Shown here: positions 1 through 5,851 of the stretch, piece after piece | Position numbering within the stretch: position 1 is the first letter of the stretch | How the letters are laid out: each line of letters starts with the position of its first letter | DNA from: an uncultured Oscillospiraceae bacterium | GTDB taxonomy: Bacteria > Bacillota > Clostridia > Oscillospirales > Oscillospiraceae | Assembly: GCA_934668605.1 (NCBI GenBank) | Contig: CAKUNY010000073.1 | Coordinates: forward strand, 1 to 9,346 | DNA: 9,346 bases | Direction of reading: 5' to 3' | Notes under the pieces: generated by a model | What the model saw: only the letters and a program-made list of their open reading frames with translations | Database searches by the model: none | Told to the model about the DNA's origin: nothing | Translations under genes and position numbers: made by a program

Positions 1-112
1 CATAGTCCCATAGGCCATTTAGATTTTCATAGCTTCCCCGCACCATCTGCGGGCGCGGATATTCCTGCAACACAGATTCGGGATGTAATTGTTCTCCCCA
101 AATGGTTTTCAA
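1..112 (-). CDS. Glycoside hydrolase family 2 protein, N-terminal fragment (runs off left edge)
   Basis: Only the first 37 codons are in the window. Read on the minus strand from a TTG at 112-110, the frame gives a start typical of family 2 glycoside hydrolases (beta-galactosidase or beta-glucuronidase type): an HPES block, then YPRPQMVR, then the LNGLWDY motif near residues 30-36, which opens the sugar-binding jelly-roll domain. The start is supported by AAGGAGA on the minus strand (complement of 121-127), 8 bases before the TTG; no ATG or GTG fits that spacing. No signal peptide is visible, so the enzyme is probably cytoplasmic and acts on imported oligosaccharides or glycosides. The catalytic domain lies outside the window, so the substrate cannot be named. 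The family call is fairly firm although the piece is short, because the YPRPQ and NLNGLWDY motifs are distinctive. Confidence 0.78.
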   Translation of the reverse strand, partial: MKTIWGEQLHPESVLQEYPRPQMVRGSYENLNGLWDY

Positions 113-147
113 AACGATCGTCTCCTTACTCCAAAAGCCTCGCAGAG

Positions 148-317
148 TTTCGCGCCCGCAGGCGCGAAATAAAGTGGAAATCCATGTTATCCGGCGGCTC
201 CGCCGACCGGAAACATACCTATCACCTCGCAAGTGTGAGCTTTTTGCGCAACGCGCAAAAAGCTTGCGCGCAGTCGAGGTGCAGCCTCTTTGTCACAAAA
301 GCCCCGCTTTTGTGACA
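148..317. repeat. Cluster of four hairpins between the GH2 and carboxypeptidase genes
   Basis: Four inverted repeats lie within 170 bases. Arms are: 148-156 with 161-169 (TTTCGCGCC, 9 bp, loop CGCA); 192-196 with 201-205 (CGGCG, loop GCTC), with a CCGG at 191-194 and 207-210; 239-249 with 253-263 (GCTTTTTGCGC, 11 bp, 3-base loop), enclosed by ACCTCG at 224-229 and CGAGGT at 275-280; and 291-302 with 306-317 (TGTCACAAAAGC, 12 bp, loop CCC). The last one begins 1 base past the carboxypeptidase stop codon. None is followed by a clean T-tract on the minus strand, so these are not canonical intrinsic terminators. They could be a structured 3' UTR, the leader of the GH2 gene, or a REP-like intergenic repeat. 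Confidence 0.75.
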
Positions 318-318
318 G

Positions 319-1536
319 CTAAGTGCCGCAGTAGGTTCCGTAGAGCGCAAGGTGGTCTGCGATGCAGTAGTCGCCGGTCCAGGCGTGCGCCGTGACGCAG
401 ATGGCCTCGCGGCCGTTTTCCATGATGCCGTAGCTCACGCAGCAGTTCATCGCCTGCGCCGTGTAGCCGGTTTTGGCGGCCAGAATCTGTACGTTTCCCG
501 TTTGCTGCGGCTGGATGCGGTATAAAAACCGGTTCGTCATCGCAACGCCCTCGGGGTTCTGCGCGGTCGCGGGGGACGTGTGGTTCACGGAAGTCAGCAC
601 CTCCCGGCAATGGGGATTATCGAGCGCGGCCTGCATGATGATCGCCATGTCGGAGAGCGTCGTGTAGTGGTTCTCGTCGTGAAGGCCGCTGGCGTCTACA
701 AAGTGGGTGTCCTGGAGCCCCAACTCCTGCGCTTTTTCGTTCATAAGCGCCGCGAACGCCTCCTCCGAGCCCGCCGTGACGATGGCGAGCGCTTCCGTCG
801 CCTCCGCGCCGGAGGGGAGCACCGCGCCGTATAAAAGCTCCATCATGGAAACCTCTTCCCCGTGGACAAAGCCCGCCATGCTCGCATCGGCCAGAAACAG
901 CGGGTCAATGATCGACTGCGTCATGGTAAACGTCTCGTCCCAATTTTCAATGTGTTCGGCGGCAACGAGGACGGTCATGACCTTCGTCATGGAGGCGGGA
1001 TAGATGCGCGCGTCTGCATTCTTCTGAACCAAAACGGTGTTCGACTCCAGATCGATGAGCAGCGCGTTTTCGCTGTAGAGCTCTAAATCGAGCGTTTTTG
1101 TCGCTTCCGTTACCGAAGCGGGCGCGTACGTCTTTTCTCCCGGCTCTTCGGCCGCGGGTTCCTCTTCCGGCTCAGGCTCCTCGGAAGCGTCCGGCGCGGG
1201 TGCTTCCTCGGGCGCGGGCTGCGTGTCCGGTTCCGCCTCCGGTGCTTCCGGCTCCGGCTGGACGGGCGCTTCGGGCTTGGGCTCGATTGCGGGCTGCTCG
1301 GGCTGGGTCTGCGCGGTCTGGTTCATCTTTGTATCAAGGGGCTTATCGAGCGTTTGCAGCTTAGCGCGGATAAAAAACGCCAGCGCAGCAAGAAGCGCGA
1401 TCGCAAGCAGTGTGACGGCGATGGTTATGAGCGTTTTTCTCAGGCGCTGTTTCTTTCTTTCGCGCACAGCCTGTTCGTGCATCGCGCGGGTTTCCGCCAG
1501 CGTTGGCAGGCGGTCGGTCGGCAGATCGTTTGGCAT
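319..1536 (-). CDS. D-alanyl-D-alanine carboxypeptidase (peptidase S11, DacF/PBP5-like), membrane-anchored
   Basis: A 405-residue low-molecular-weight penicillin-binding protein that would trim the terminal D-Ala from peptidoglycan pentapeptides outside the membrane. The catalytic domain (about 150-405) has the SxxK motif as SMTK at 182-185 and KTGYT at 355-359. The middle SxN motif reads SGA at 242-244. The N-terminus is a basic cytoplasmic stretch (RERKKQRLRK), then one membrane segment at about 36-56, then a Pro/Glu-rich linker at about 75-135, probably a wall-spanning spacer. There is no typical cleavable signal peptide and no C-terminal PBP5_C beta domain or amphipathic anchor; the protein ends with the catalytic fold. 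The frame is open up to 1746, but the ATG at 1536 is chosen because AGGAG lies 6 bases upstream and an extended -10 promoter sits within the longer frame. Transcribed divergently from the DegV gene. Family call firm; dacF or dacA naming not certain. Confidence 0.9.
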   Translation of the reverse strand: MPNDLPTDRLPTLAETRAMHEQAVRERKKQRLRKTLITIAVTLLAIALLAALAFFIRAKLQTLDKPLDTKMNQTAQTQPEQPAIEPKPEAPVQPEPEAPEAEPDTQPAPEEAPAPDASEEPEPEEEPAAEEPGEKTYAPASVTEATKTLDLELYSENALLIDLESNTVLVQKNADARIYPASMTKVMTVLVAAEHIENWDETFTMTQSIIDPLFLADASMAGFVHGEEVSMMELLYGAVLPSGAEATEALAIVTAGSEEAFAALMNEKAQELGLQDTHFVDASGLHDENHYTTLSDMAIIMQAALDNPHCREVLTSVNHTSPATAQNPEGVAMTNRFLYRIQPQQTGNVQILAAKTGYTAQAMNCCVSYGIMENGREAICVTAHAWTGDYCIADHLALYGTYCGT

Positions 1537-1564
1537 GGAGTTCTCCTGATTTTCATTTTTTCTC

Positions 1565-1593
1565 ATCATACCACATTTTGAAAGCCGCGTTAA
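1565..1593 (-). promoter_or_regulatory. Promoter of the carboxypeptidase gene
   Basis: On the minus strand: -35 TTAACG (complement of 1588-1593), 17-base spacer, -10 TATGAT (complement of 1565-1570) preceded by TGG, an extended -10 element. It lies about 30 bases before the chosen ATG and argues against the longer frame that would start at 1746. Confidence 0.6.
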
Positions 1594-1714
1594 GCCCCCG
1601 GAAAAATTTAAGGAATCCTTCATTTTTTGGAAGGCTCTCACCGATAGAGGACGGAGGAAAAAACGGTCGAACGAAAAACGAAAACGGGGGATAGCATTTA
1701 TACAGGATCTATTG

Positions 1715-1720
1715 TATAAT
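1715..1720 (+). promoter_or_regulatory. -10 box of the DegV gene
   Basis: A perfect TATAAT lies 27 bases before the DegV start codon, in an AT-rich stretch. No good -35 is seen at 16-18 bases upstream (TAGCAT at 1692-1697 matches only 2 of 6), so the promoter may be weak or need an activator. A transcript from here would begin close to the ribosome binding site and have a very short leader. Confidence 0.45.
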
Positions 1721-1747
1721 GCAGATGAAACAGAAGGAGGTACCACG

Positions 1748-2620
1748 ATGAAAACCTTTCAGATTTTTACCGACTCGTCCTGCGATCTGCCGCAGGAGCT
1801 GGCAGACAAGTTAGATCTTCAGGTGCTGCCGCTGCACTTTACCATCGGCGGCAAAACATACGCCAATTATTTAGATGGCCGTGAGATCGACTTCCACGAC
1901 TTTTTTGAGCGCATCCGGCAGGGAGAAGAGGCGTCCACCAGCGCGGTCAACCCCGAGAGTTTCCGAGAGGCGATGGAAAAGACCTTGCGAGCCGGGCTAG
2001 ACATTCTCTTTGTCGGCTTTTCTTCGGGACTCAGCACGACTTATCAGTCCGGCTGCATCGCTGCCGATGATCTGCGTGAAAAATACCCCGAACGCAAGAT
2101 CCTGACCGTCGACAGCCTGTGCGCGTCGCTCGGTCAGGGGCTCTATGTCTACCTCGGCGCGCTCGCACAGCAGGCGGGAAAGACAATTGAAGAGGTTCGC
2201 GACTATTTAGAGCAGATCAAGCTCCATCTTTGCCACTGGTTCACGGTGGACGATCTGATGTATTTAAAGCGCGGCGGCAGGATCTCCGCAACCACGGCGG
2301 TTCTGGGCACGGTCATGCAGATCAAGCCCGTCATGCACATGGATAACGACGGCCATCTCGCGAACGTCACAAAGGCCAGAGGCCGCAAGGCCTCCCTCAT
2401 CGCGCTGGCCGAAAAGGCGCTTACGACCTCGACCGATCTTCCCTCGCAGACGATGTTCATCTGCCACGGCGACTGCTACGACGACGCGAAATTCGTCGCC
2501 GACTATATCCGCGAGCGCTCGCAGGTTCAGGACATCATCATCAATTACGTCGGCCCCGTCATCGGCTCTCACACCGGCCCCGGCGTGGTGTCCGTCTTCT
2601 TCCTCGGAACCGAACGATAA
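1748..2620 (+). CDS. DegV-family fatty-acid-binding protein
   Basis: A 290-residue protein, full length for the DegV family (two alpha/beta domains that bind a long-chain fatty acid in a buried cleft). In Firmicutes, relatives (FakB) present fatty acids to the kinase FakA for phospholipid synthesis; whether this copy does so is inference. Family signatures in order: TDSSCDLP at 8-15, TSAVNP at 64-69, SSGLSTTYQS at 92-101, DSLCASLGQG at 122-131, DDLMYLKRGGRIS at 168-180, KPVM at 193-196 and GSHTGPG at 273-279, the last being the usual fatty-acid headgroup loop. Cytoplasmic, with no signal peptide. The ATG at 1748 is chosen over one at 1712 because AAGGAGG at 1734-1740 sits 7 bases before it and the -10 box overlaps the earlier start. 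Single-gene unit ending in a strong terminator; no fakA neighbour is present. Confidence 0.94.
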   Translation: MKTFQIFTDSSCDLPQELADKLDLQVLPLHFTIGGKTYANYLDGREIDFHDFFERIRQGEEASTSAVNPESFREAMEKTLRAGLDILFVGFSSGLSTTYQSGCIAADDLREKYPERKILTVDSLCASLGQGLYVYLGALAQQAGKTIEEVRDYLEQIKLHLCHWFTVDDLMYLKRGGRISATTAVLGTVMQIKPVMHMDNDGHLANVTKARGRKASLIALAEKALTTSTDLPSQTMFICHGDCYDDAKFVADYIRERSQVQDIIINYVGPVIGSHTGPGVVSVFFLGTER

Positions 2621-2622
2621 GC

Positions 2623-2658
2623 AAAACGCGTGGAAATCTAACGATTTCCGCGCGTTTT
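2623..2658 (+). terminator. Intrinsic terminator of the DegV gene
   Basis: A nearly perfect 16-bp stem: AAAACGCG (2623-2630) pairs with CGCGTTTT (2651-2658), T2631 wobbles with G2650, and GGAAATC (2632-2638) pairs with GATTTCC (2643-2649); the loop is TAAC. It starts 2 bases after the stop codon. The run of T ends the stem, and the A-run on the other arm means it could also work on the minus strand. Confidence 0.85.
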
Positions 2659-2700
2659 ATCAAAAACTTTAGCTTTTTCAAGGAAAATATCGCGGCTTTG

Positions 2701-2808
2701 CGTAGGGGACGATGCCCACATCGTCCCGGCGGTACAACGCGATTTTACGGAAATCTCCGGCGAATTCGTTCGTGCCCAATGGGTCGATGTGCTCAATCGA
2801 CCCCTACG
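2701..2808. repeat. Palindrome-ended intergenic repeat, copy A (MITE/REP-like)
   Basis: A 108-base element bounded by CGTAGGGG (2701-2708) and its complement CCCCTACG (2801-2808). Each end also folds on itself: left stem GGGACGATG (2706-2714) with CATCGTCCC (2719-2727), loop CCCA; right stem GGGTCGAT (2781-2788) with ATCGACCC (2796-2803), loop GTGCTCA. The core carries AATCTCCGGCGAAT at 2752-2765, the reverse complement of a segment in copy C. No transposase and no obvious target-site duplication are seen. Together with the DegV terminator and copy B this fills the gene-free stretch 2621-2954; I see nothing else in that gap. Confidence 0.85.
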
Positions 2809-2834
2809 AACTTCCCGGAGGATTCCCGAAGAAC

Positions 2835-2941
2835 CGTAGGGGTGGACGGCTCTGTCCGCCCTGAAAAACCACCGATTTCGCCGCAGGCTTTCGCGTTTCG
2901 GATATGCGGTTTGCGGGGCGGCAGAGTCGTCGCCCCCTGCG
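2835..2941. repeat. Palindrome-ended intergenic repeat, copy B (divergent copy)
   Basis: A 107-base element related to copies A and C. Left end CGTAGGGG (2835-2842), right end CCCCTGCG (2934-2941), so the terminal repeats differ at one base. The left hairpin is GGTGGAC (2841-2847) with GTCCGCC (2854-2860), allowing one wobble pair; the right hairpin is GGGGCG (2915-2920) with CGCCCC (2931-2936). The inner end shares TGCGGTTTGC (2905-2914) with copy C (6051-6060), and TTCGCCG (2877-2883) with 6025-6031. It ends 13 bases from the stop codon of the downstream minus-strand transporter gene, so it would lie in that transcript's 3' UTR. Confidence 0.75.
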
Positions 2942-2954
2942 AAGGGAGCGGAGG

Positions 2955-3404
2955 TCAATCAGCGTTTTTCACGGTGGCCTTGGTTTTCTCGATCCAGGTG
3001 ATGCCGAGCAGGATCAGGAGAATGCCGAGCACGCGCTGCCAGCTGAAAAGCCCATAGAACACGTAGTCCAGCACGAGCGCCATGCCGAGGTTTCCGATGA
3101 GGGTCACAATGGACGAAACAAGCACGTGCGTGTGAAGCGTTCCCACGATGATGAGAACCATCGCCACGAGCCCGCAGATCGCGCCCAAGTATGCCCACGC
3201 GGGGACGGAAAAGACATGCGCCGGAGCCAGCTCCGAAGGACTGGACGTCATGAATACGAGCGCGAGGGACAAAACCGTCGCCTCTAAGTAGTTGATGAGC
3301 GAGCCCTTCGCCGCGCCGAAGCACTGGCCGGCCTTGACGTTCGTCATTTTATTGACGGAGTTCATGAGGCCGTTTATAAACGATGTTACATAGTAAATAA
3401 ACAT
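2955..3404 (-). CDS. Small membrane transporter subunit, YdcZ/DUF606 family (DMT superfamily), second of a pair
   Basis: A 149-residue protein with about five hydrophobic segments (roughly 2-18, 34-52, 68-88, 93-113, 123-140), the size and layout of half-length YdcZ/DUF606 members of the drug/metabolite transporter superfamily. The substrate of the family is not known. It follows its paralogue after a 13-base gap, and its ribosome binding site GAGGAGG overlaps the upstream TGA, which suggests translational coupling and a heterodimer in the membrane. The ATG at 3404 is 8 bases after that site. It lacks the GQII/DQFGLFG signature of its partner and instead ends in LDYVFYGLFSWQR followed by a final helix, so the two are diverged halves and not recent duplicates. 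The C-terminus is a short basic/acidic tail. The stop is followed within 13 bases by repeat copy B, with no T-tract terminator. Confidence 0.8.
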   Translation of the reverse strand: MFIYYVTSFINGLMNSVNKMTNVKAGQCFGAAKGSLINYLEATVLSLALVFMTSSPSELAPAHVFSVPAWAYLGAICGLVAMVLIIVGTLHTHVLVSSIVTLIGNLGMALVLDYVFYGLFSWQRVLGILLILLGITWIEKTKATVKNAD

Positions 3405-3417
3405 TCTGCGCCCCTCC

Positions 3418-3846
3418 TCAGCCCGTCACCACGAGCGCCACGCCCGCGGCCAGAAGCACATAGCCCGGCAGCTGCTTTGCGTTAAATTTCTGCACCGGCA
3501 TGCCGAACAGGCCAAACTGGTCGATGAGCTGCGAGGAGATGATCTGCCCCGCCGTCGAAATCGCGAGAAACACGCTCGCGCCGACCCGCAGCGTGCACCA
3601 GCTCGTGGACGCGACGATCGCAATGCCGAGCGCTCCAACCAGATACACGTACCACGGCGCGCCTTTGAACCCAAGCGGCGTTTTCTTTGCCAGAAGGTAG
3701 GCAAGCAGCAAAACGAGCGCAATGCCATGCACAAAAAAGCAGATGGCAAACGGAGAATAGTAGTTTCCGAGCTGGCCGTTGAGCGAGACCATCACGCCCT
3801 GCAGCGCGCCCGCCAGAAGCAGCAGAAGATAATAAAACATAGACAT
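3418..3846 (-). CDS. Small membrane transporter subunit, YdcZ/DUF606 family (DMT superfamily), first of a pair
   Basis: A 142-residue membrane protein with about five hydrophobic segments (4-21, 32-52, 66-82, 88-108, 125-141). It carries features typical of YdcZ/DUF606 proteins: NGQLG at 23-27, and the block GQIISSQLIDQFGLFG near 100-115. The family is thought to move small molecules; no substrate can be inferred here. It is the first gene of a two-gene operon with the DUF606 gene at 2955-3404, behind a TATAAT promoter. Start choice is uncertain: ATG 3846 has the purine-rich GAGAGAAGA directly against it, while a second ATG at 3840, two codons in, would have better spacing. Either gives essentially the same protein. 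Confidence 0.84.
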   Translation of the reverse strand: MSMFYYLLLLLAGALQGVMVSLNGQLGNYYSPFAICFFVHGIALVLLLAYLLAKKTPLGFKGAPWYVYLVGALGIAIVASTSWCTLRVGASVFLAISTAGQIISSQLIDQFGLFGMPVQKFNAKQLPGYVLLAAGVALVVTG

Positions 3847-3872
3847 TCTTCTCTCTTATAAATTGCGAAACT

Positions 3873-3901
3873 ATTATAGCGGAAGGTTCTGTAAAACGCA
3901 A
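3873..3901 (-). promoter_or_regulatory. Promoter of the YdcZ/DUF606 operon
   Basis: On the minus strand: perfect -10 TATAAT (complement of 3873-3878), 17-base spacer, -35 TTGCGT (complement of 3896-3901; matches TTG only). It lies about 26 bases upstream of the first possible ATG. Confidence 0.6.
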
Positions 3902-3930
3902 CCGGCACGCGAAAAATGCCTGAAAATCAA

Positions 3931-3960
3931 GGACTCTACTGTGGGTAGAGTCCGTTTTCT
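3931..3960 (+). terminator. Orphan terminator-like hairpin in a divergent intergenic region
   Basis: A perfect 9-bp stem, GGACTCTAC (3931-3939) with GTAGAGTCC (3945-3953), loop TGTGG, followed by GTTTTCT on the plus strand; on the minus strand it is followed by TTGATTTT. No plus-strand gene directly precedes it. It lies between the two divergent promoters at 3873-3901 and 4015-4043. It could be a bidirectional barrier, the end of a small RNA, or a stop for antisense transcripts coming leftward through 4741-4076. Confidence 0.6.
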
Positions 3961-3966
3961 ATCGTT

Positions 3967-3983
3967 GGGAGAGCGGTTCTCCC
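3967..3983 (+). other. Second short hairpin with downstream T-run
   Basis: GGGAGA (3967-3972) pairs with TCTCCC (3978-3983). CTCCC (3979-3983) can instead pair with GGGAG (3991-3995), which is followed by CGGC and TTTTT at 4000-4004. The two foldings exclude each other. Whether this is functional is unknown; by my promoter call it lies upstream of the SGNH gene's transcript. Confidence 0.35.
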
Positions 3984-4014
3984 GGCAAAGGGGAGCGGCT
4001 TTTTCTTGCTTCGG

Positions 4015-4043
4015 GTGACTTTTTGCAGCCCTTGGCGTAAACT
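4015..4043 (+). promoter_or_regulatory. Probable promoter of the SGNH hydrolase gene
   Basis: -35 GTGACT (4015-4020, 4 of 6), 17-base spacer, -10 TAAACT (4038-4043, 4 of 6). The -10 and the bases after it, through 4057, resemble those at 7141-7159 before the unknown gene. Confidence 0.45.
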
Positions 4044-4075
4044 AGGCGGCAGAAATACACGGGAGGCTATAGGGC

Positions 4076-4744
4076 ATGGCGGAAGAAAAGAGGCTTGTCA
4101 TTTTCGGCGACTCGATCGCCAAGGGCGTGACGTATCAGGACGGGCGGTACCATCTTTGCAGCGAGCACAATTTTGACGCGCTGGCGCAGAAAGGAATCGC
4201 GGTTTCCAATTACGCAAAGATGGGCGCATGCAGTGATACGGTGCTTGCCATTGCGAAAAAGCGGCTTGACGCGTGCGAGGGCGCGCAGGTCATTTTGTCC
4301 TTCGGCGGCAACGACTGCGACTTTGACTGGCAGGCCGTGTCCGACCATCCCGAAGAAGAGCATCTGCCCAAAATCGCAGCGGAGGCGTTCGCTGAAAACT
4401 ACCGCGCGTTGGTGAAGCTTCTGCTGAAAGCAGGCAGCCGGGTCTTCATGACGTCGCTCGTGCCCCTGGAGGCGCACCGGTTTTTAGACCATGTATCGCA
4501 GGGCAGAAGCAGGGAGAACATTCTCTCGTGGCTCGGGGACGCCGACCGGATCTTCCGTTGGCAGGAGTATTATAACGACCTGGTCTGCCGCCTGGCACGC
4601 GAGCTTTCCTGCCCTCTTTTGGAGCTCCGGTCGGAATTTCTCAAAGATCCGGCCTTCCCGTCGCTCATTTCAAACGACGGCATTCACCCCACGCAGAAGG
4701 GGCACGATCTGGTGCACCGGTGCGTTCTGGAGGCGTTCAGTTAA
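4076..4744 (+). CDS. SGNH/GDSL-family hydrolase
   Basis: A 222-residue single-domain esterase/lipase-type hydrolase of the SGNH superfamily. Catalytic blocks are present: block I GDSIAKG with nucleophile Ser13, block II glycine near 50 (NYAKMGA), block III GGND at 77-80 for the oxyanion hole, and block V DGIHP with Asp201 and His204 completing the triad. Family members de-esterify lipids, acyl-CoA or acetylated sugars; the substrate here is not deducible. There is no signal peptide or membrane helix, so it is probably cytoplasmic. The ATG at 4076 has GGGAGG at 4061-4066, 9 bases upstream. The gene is monocistronic, and its TAA overlaps the TAA of the convergent gene on the other strand within one TTAA. 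No terminator follows it directly, so its transcript may run antisense into that gene. Confidence 0.9.
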   Translation: MAEEKRLVIFGDSIAKGVTYQDGRYHLCSEHNFDALAQKGIAVSNYAKMGACSDTVLAIAKKRLDACEGAQVILSFGGNDCDFDWQAVSDHPEEEHLPKIAAEAFAENYRALVKLLLKAGSRVFMTSLVPLEAHRFLDHVSQGRSRENILSWLGDADRIFRWQEYYNDLVCRLARELSCPLLELRSEFLKDPAFPSLISNDGIHPTQKGHDLVHRCVLEAFS

Positions 4745-5835
4745 TTCCCGAGGCAGCTCGCGTGCTTGCGGTACCCGGCGGCGACGGCTTCGTCGAGCGT
4801 TTCAAAATAGACGCGGTTGTTTTCACCCGGGAGCTTGCCGCAGGTCGCAAGATGGACGACCTTGGATGAGGCGTTTCCGACATATTCGTAATGATCTGCC
4901 GTCTGGGAGGGTTCCTCCCGGGCGGCACTTTCCGTTTCCCACGTGATCGTGACGGTTTTCCCGTCGGAACTGGCCACGATCTCCCCGAGAAGGTCTGTCC
5001 GGTAGACCGGGATATTGAGGGCGGACAGACGATTGAGCGTGGCCTGCGTCGGGTGGCCGTAATCGTTATCGGCTCCCACGCTGATCACGGCGTATTCGGG
5101 GTTCACGGCCTCTAAGAACTCAGTAGACGAGCTGCCCGCGCTTCCGTGGTGCGCGACCTTGAGAACGGTCGCAGACACGTCGGCGTTCGCGGCCAGCATA
5201 TCGTCCTCCGCCTCAAAGCCCATGTCGCCGGTAAAAAGAACGCTCGTCTCGCCGTATCGGACGCGCGCGACAAGACTTCCTTCATTGGGGTCGTCGCCGT
5301 AGTCCTGCACGGGGCCTAAAAATTCGACGCTCGCGCCGCCGAAGGAGAAGCTGTCCCCGGGGCTCGGGACGGTGACGGAGACACCCTGTTCGTCCGCGTA
5401 TTTGACGACGTCGGAAAATGCCTTCGTGTGCCAGCTGTCCACCGAGCAGTAAAACGCGTCCGTCTTCGTTCCGGCCAGAACCGCTGCAAGGCCGCCGCAG
5501 TGGTCCTCGTCCGGGTGCGAACAGATGACGGCGCTCAGATGGTCGACGTTCAGCTCTTTCAGTCGCGAGACTAATTTCTGGTTGTTTTTGACCTTGCCGC
5601 CATCAATGAGCATCGTATCCTCACCGCAGAACAAAAGCGCGCTGTCACCCTGTCCGATGTCGAGAAAATGCACCTCTAAGGTGTCGCCGTTTGCGGCTGT
5701 ACCGGCGCTCGCGGCAGGCGTGGGCGCGCTCTGGCTGTCCAGATACCGGCTTCCGAAGAAGACGAGCAGGCAGGAGACAACGATCAGAAAGGACAGGAGC
5801 GGGGACGCTTTTTTTGCGGCGCGGCGTTTTTTCAT
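4741..5835 (-). CDS. Membrane-anchored ComEC-like metallo-beta-lactamase-fold hydrolase with Ada-like C-terminal zinc-binding domain
   Basis: A 364-residue protein. A basic N-terminus leads into a hydrophobic segment at about 11-28, so the rest is outside the cell; VVSC at 19-22 resembles a lipobox, but the residues after it stay hydrophobic, so a plain anchor is more likely. Residues 52-300 form the MBL-fold domain seen at the C-terminus of ComEC/Rec2: DIGQGDS at 59-65, HPDEDH at 107-112 (the HxDxDH metal motif), FTGD at 201-204, KVAHHGS at 226-232 and GHP at 260-262. Relatives cut nucleic acid or phosphodiesters; stand-alone secreted forms are poorly characterised. Residues 317-364 look like the Ada-type metal-binding domain (YVGNASSKVVHLATC, then AAGYRKHASC), with HxxC where CxxC is usual. 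The ATG at 5835 follows GGAGG by 7 bases. Converges on the SGNH gene with a 4-base overlap. Confidence 0.88.
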   Translation of the reverse strand: MKKRRAAKKASPLLSFLIVVSCLLVFFGSRYLDSQSAPTPAASAGTAANGDTLEVHFLDIGQGDSALLFCGEDTMLIDGGKVKNNQKLVSRLKELNVDHLSAVICSHPDEDHCGGLAAVLAGTKTDAFYCSVDSWHTKAFSDVVKYADEQGVSVTVPSPGDSFSFGGASVEFLGPVQDYGDDPNEGSLVARVRYGETSVLFTGDMGFEAEDDMLAANADVSATVLKVAHHGSAGSSSTEFLEAVNPEYAVISVGADNDYGHPTQATLNRLSALNIPVYRTDLLGEIVASSDGKTVTITWETESAAREEPSQTADHYEYVGNASSKVVHLATCGKLPGENNRVYFETLDEAVAAGYRKHASCLGN

Positions 5836-5851
5836 GGCAATGCCTCCGAAG

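Noticed and set aside
1537..1746. 70-codon N-terminal extension of the carboxypeptidase
   Set aside because: The extension contains the extended -10 promoter and the ribosome binding site for the ATG at 1536, reaches the DegV ribosome binding site, and would put odd basic sequence before the membrane anchor.
2701..2941. CRISPR array or tandem repeat
   Set aside because: The two adjacent copies are about 107 bases, divergent and palindrome-ended, with no regular short repeat-spacer pattern and no cas genes.
2913..2957. Terminator for the DUF606 operon
   Set aside because: The GGGGCG/CGCCCC stem is part of repeat copy B, and no T-tract follows it on the minus strand.
2698..3057. Plus-strand open frame with a RRGRCPHRP stretch over repeats A and B, and a similar one at 5947-6195 over repeat C
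   Set aside because: The shared peptide comes from translating the repeat's left hairpin. The frame at 2698 also runs antisense into the DUF606 gene, has no ribosome binding site, and its protein is unlike any fold. These are spurious.
4741..5835. Idea that the MBL-fold gene marks a DNA-uptake (competence) operon
   Set aside because: No ComEC channel domain, ComEA, pilus or ssDNA-processing gene is nearby. The protein has only the hydrolase-like domain, and its neighbours are unrelated.
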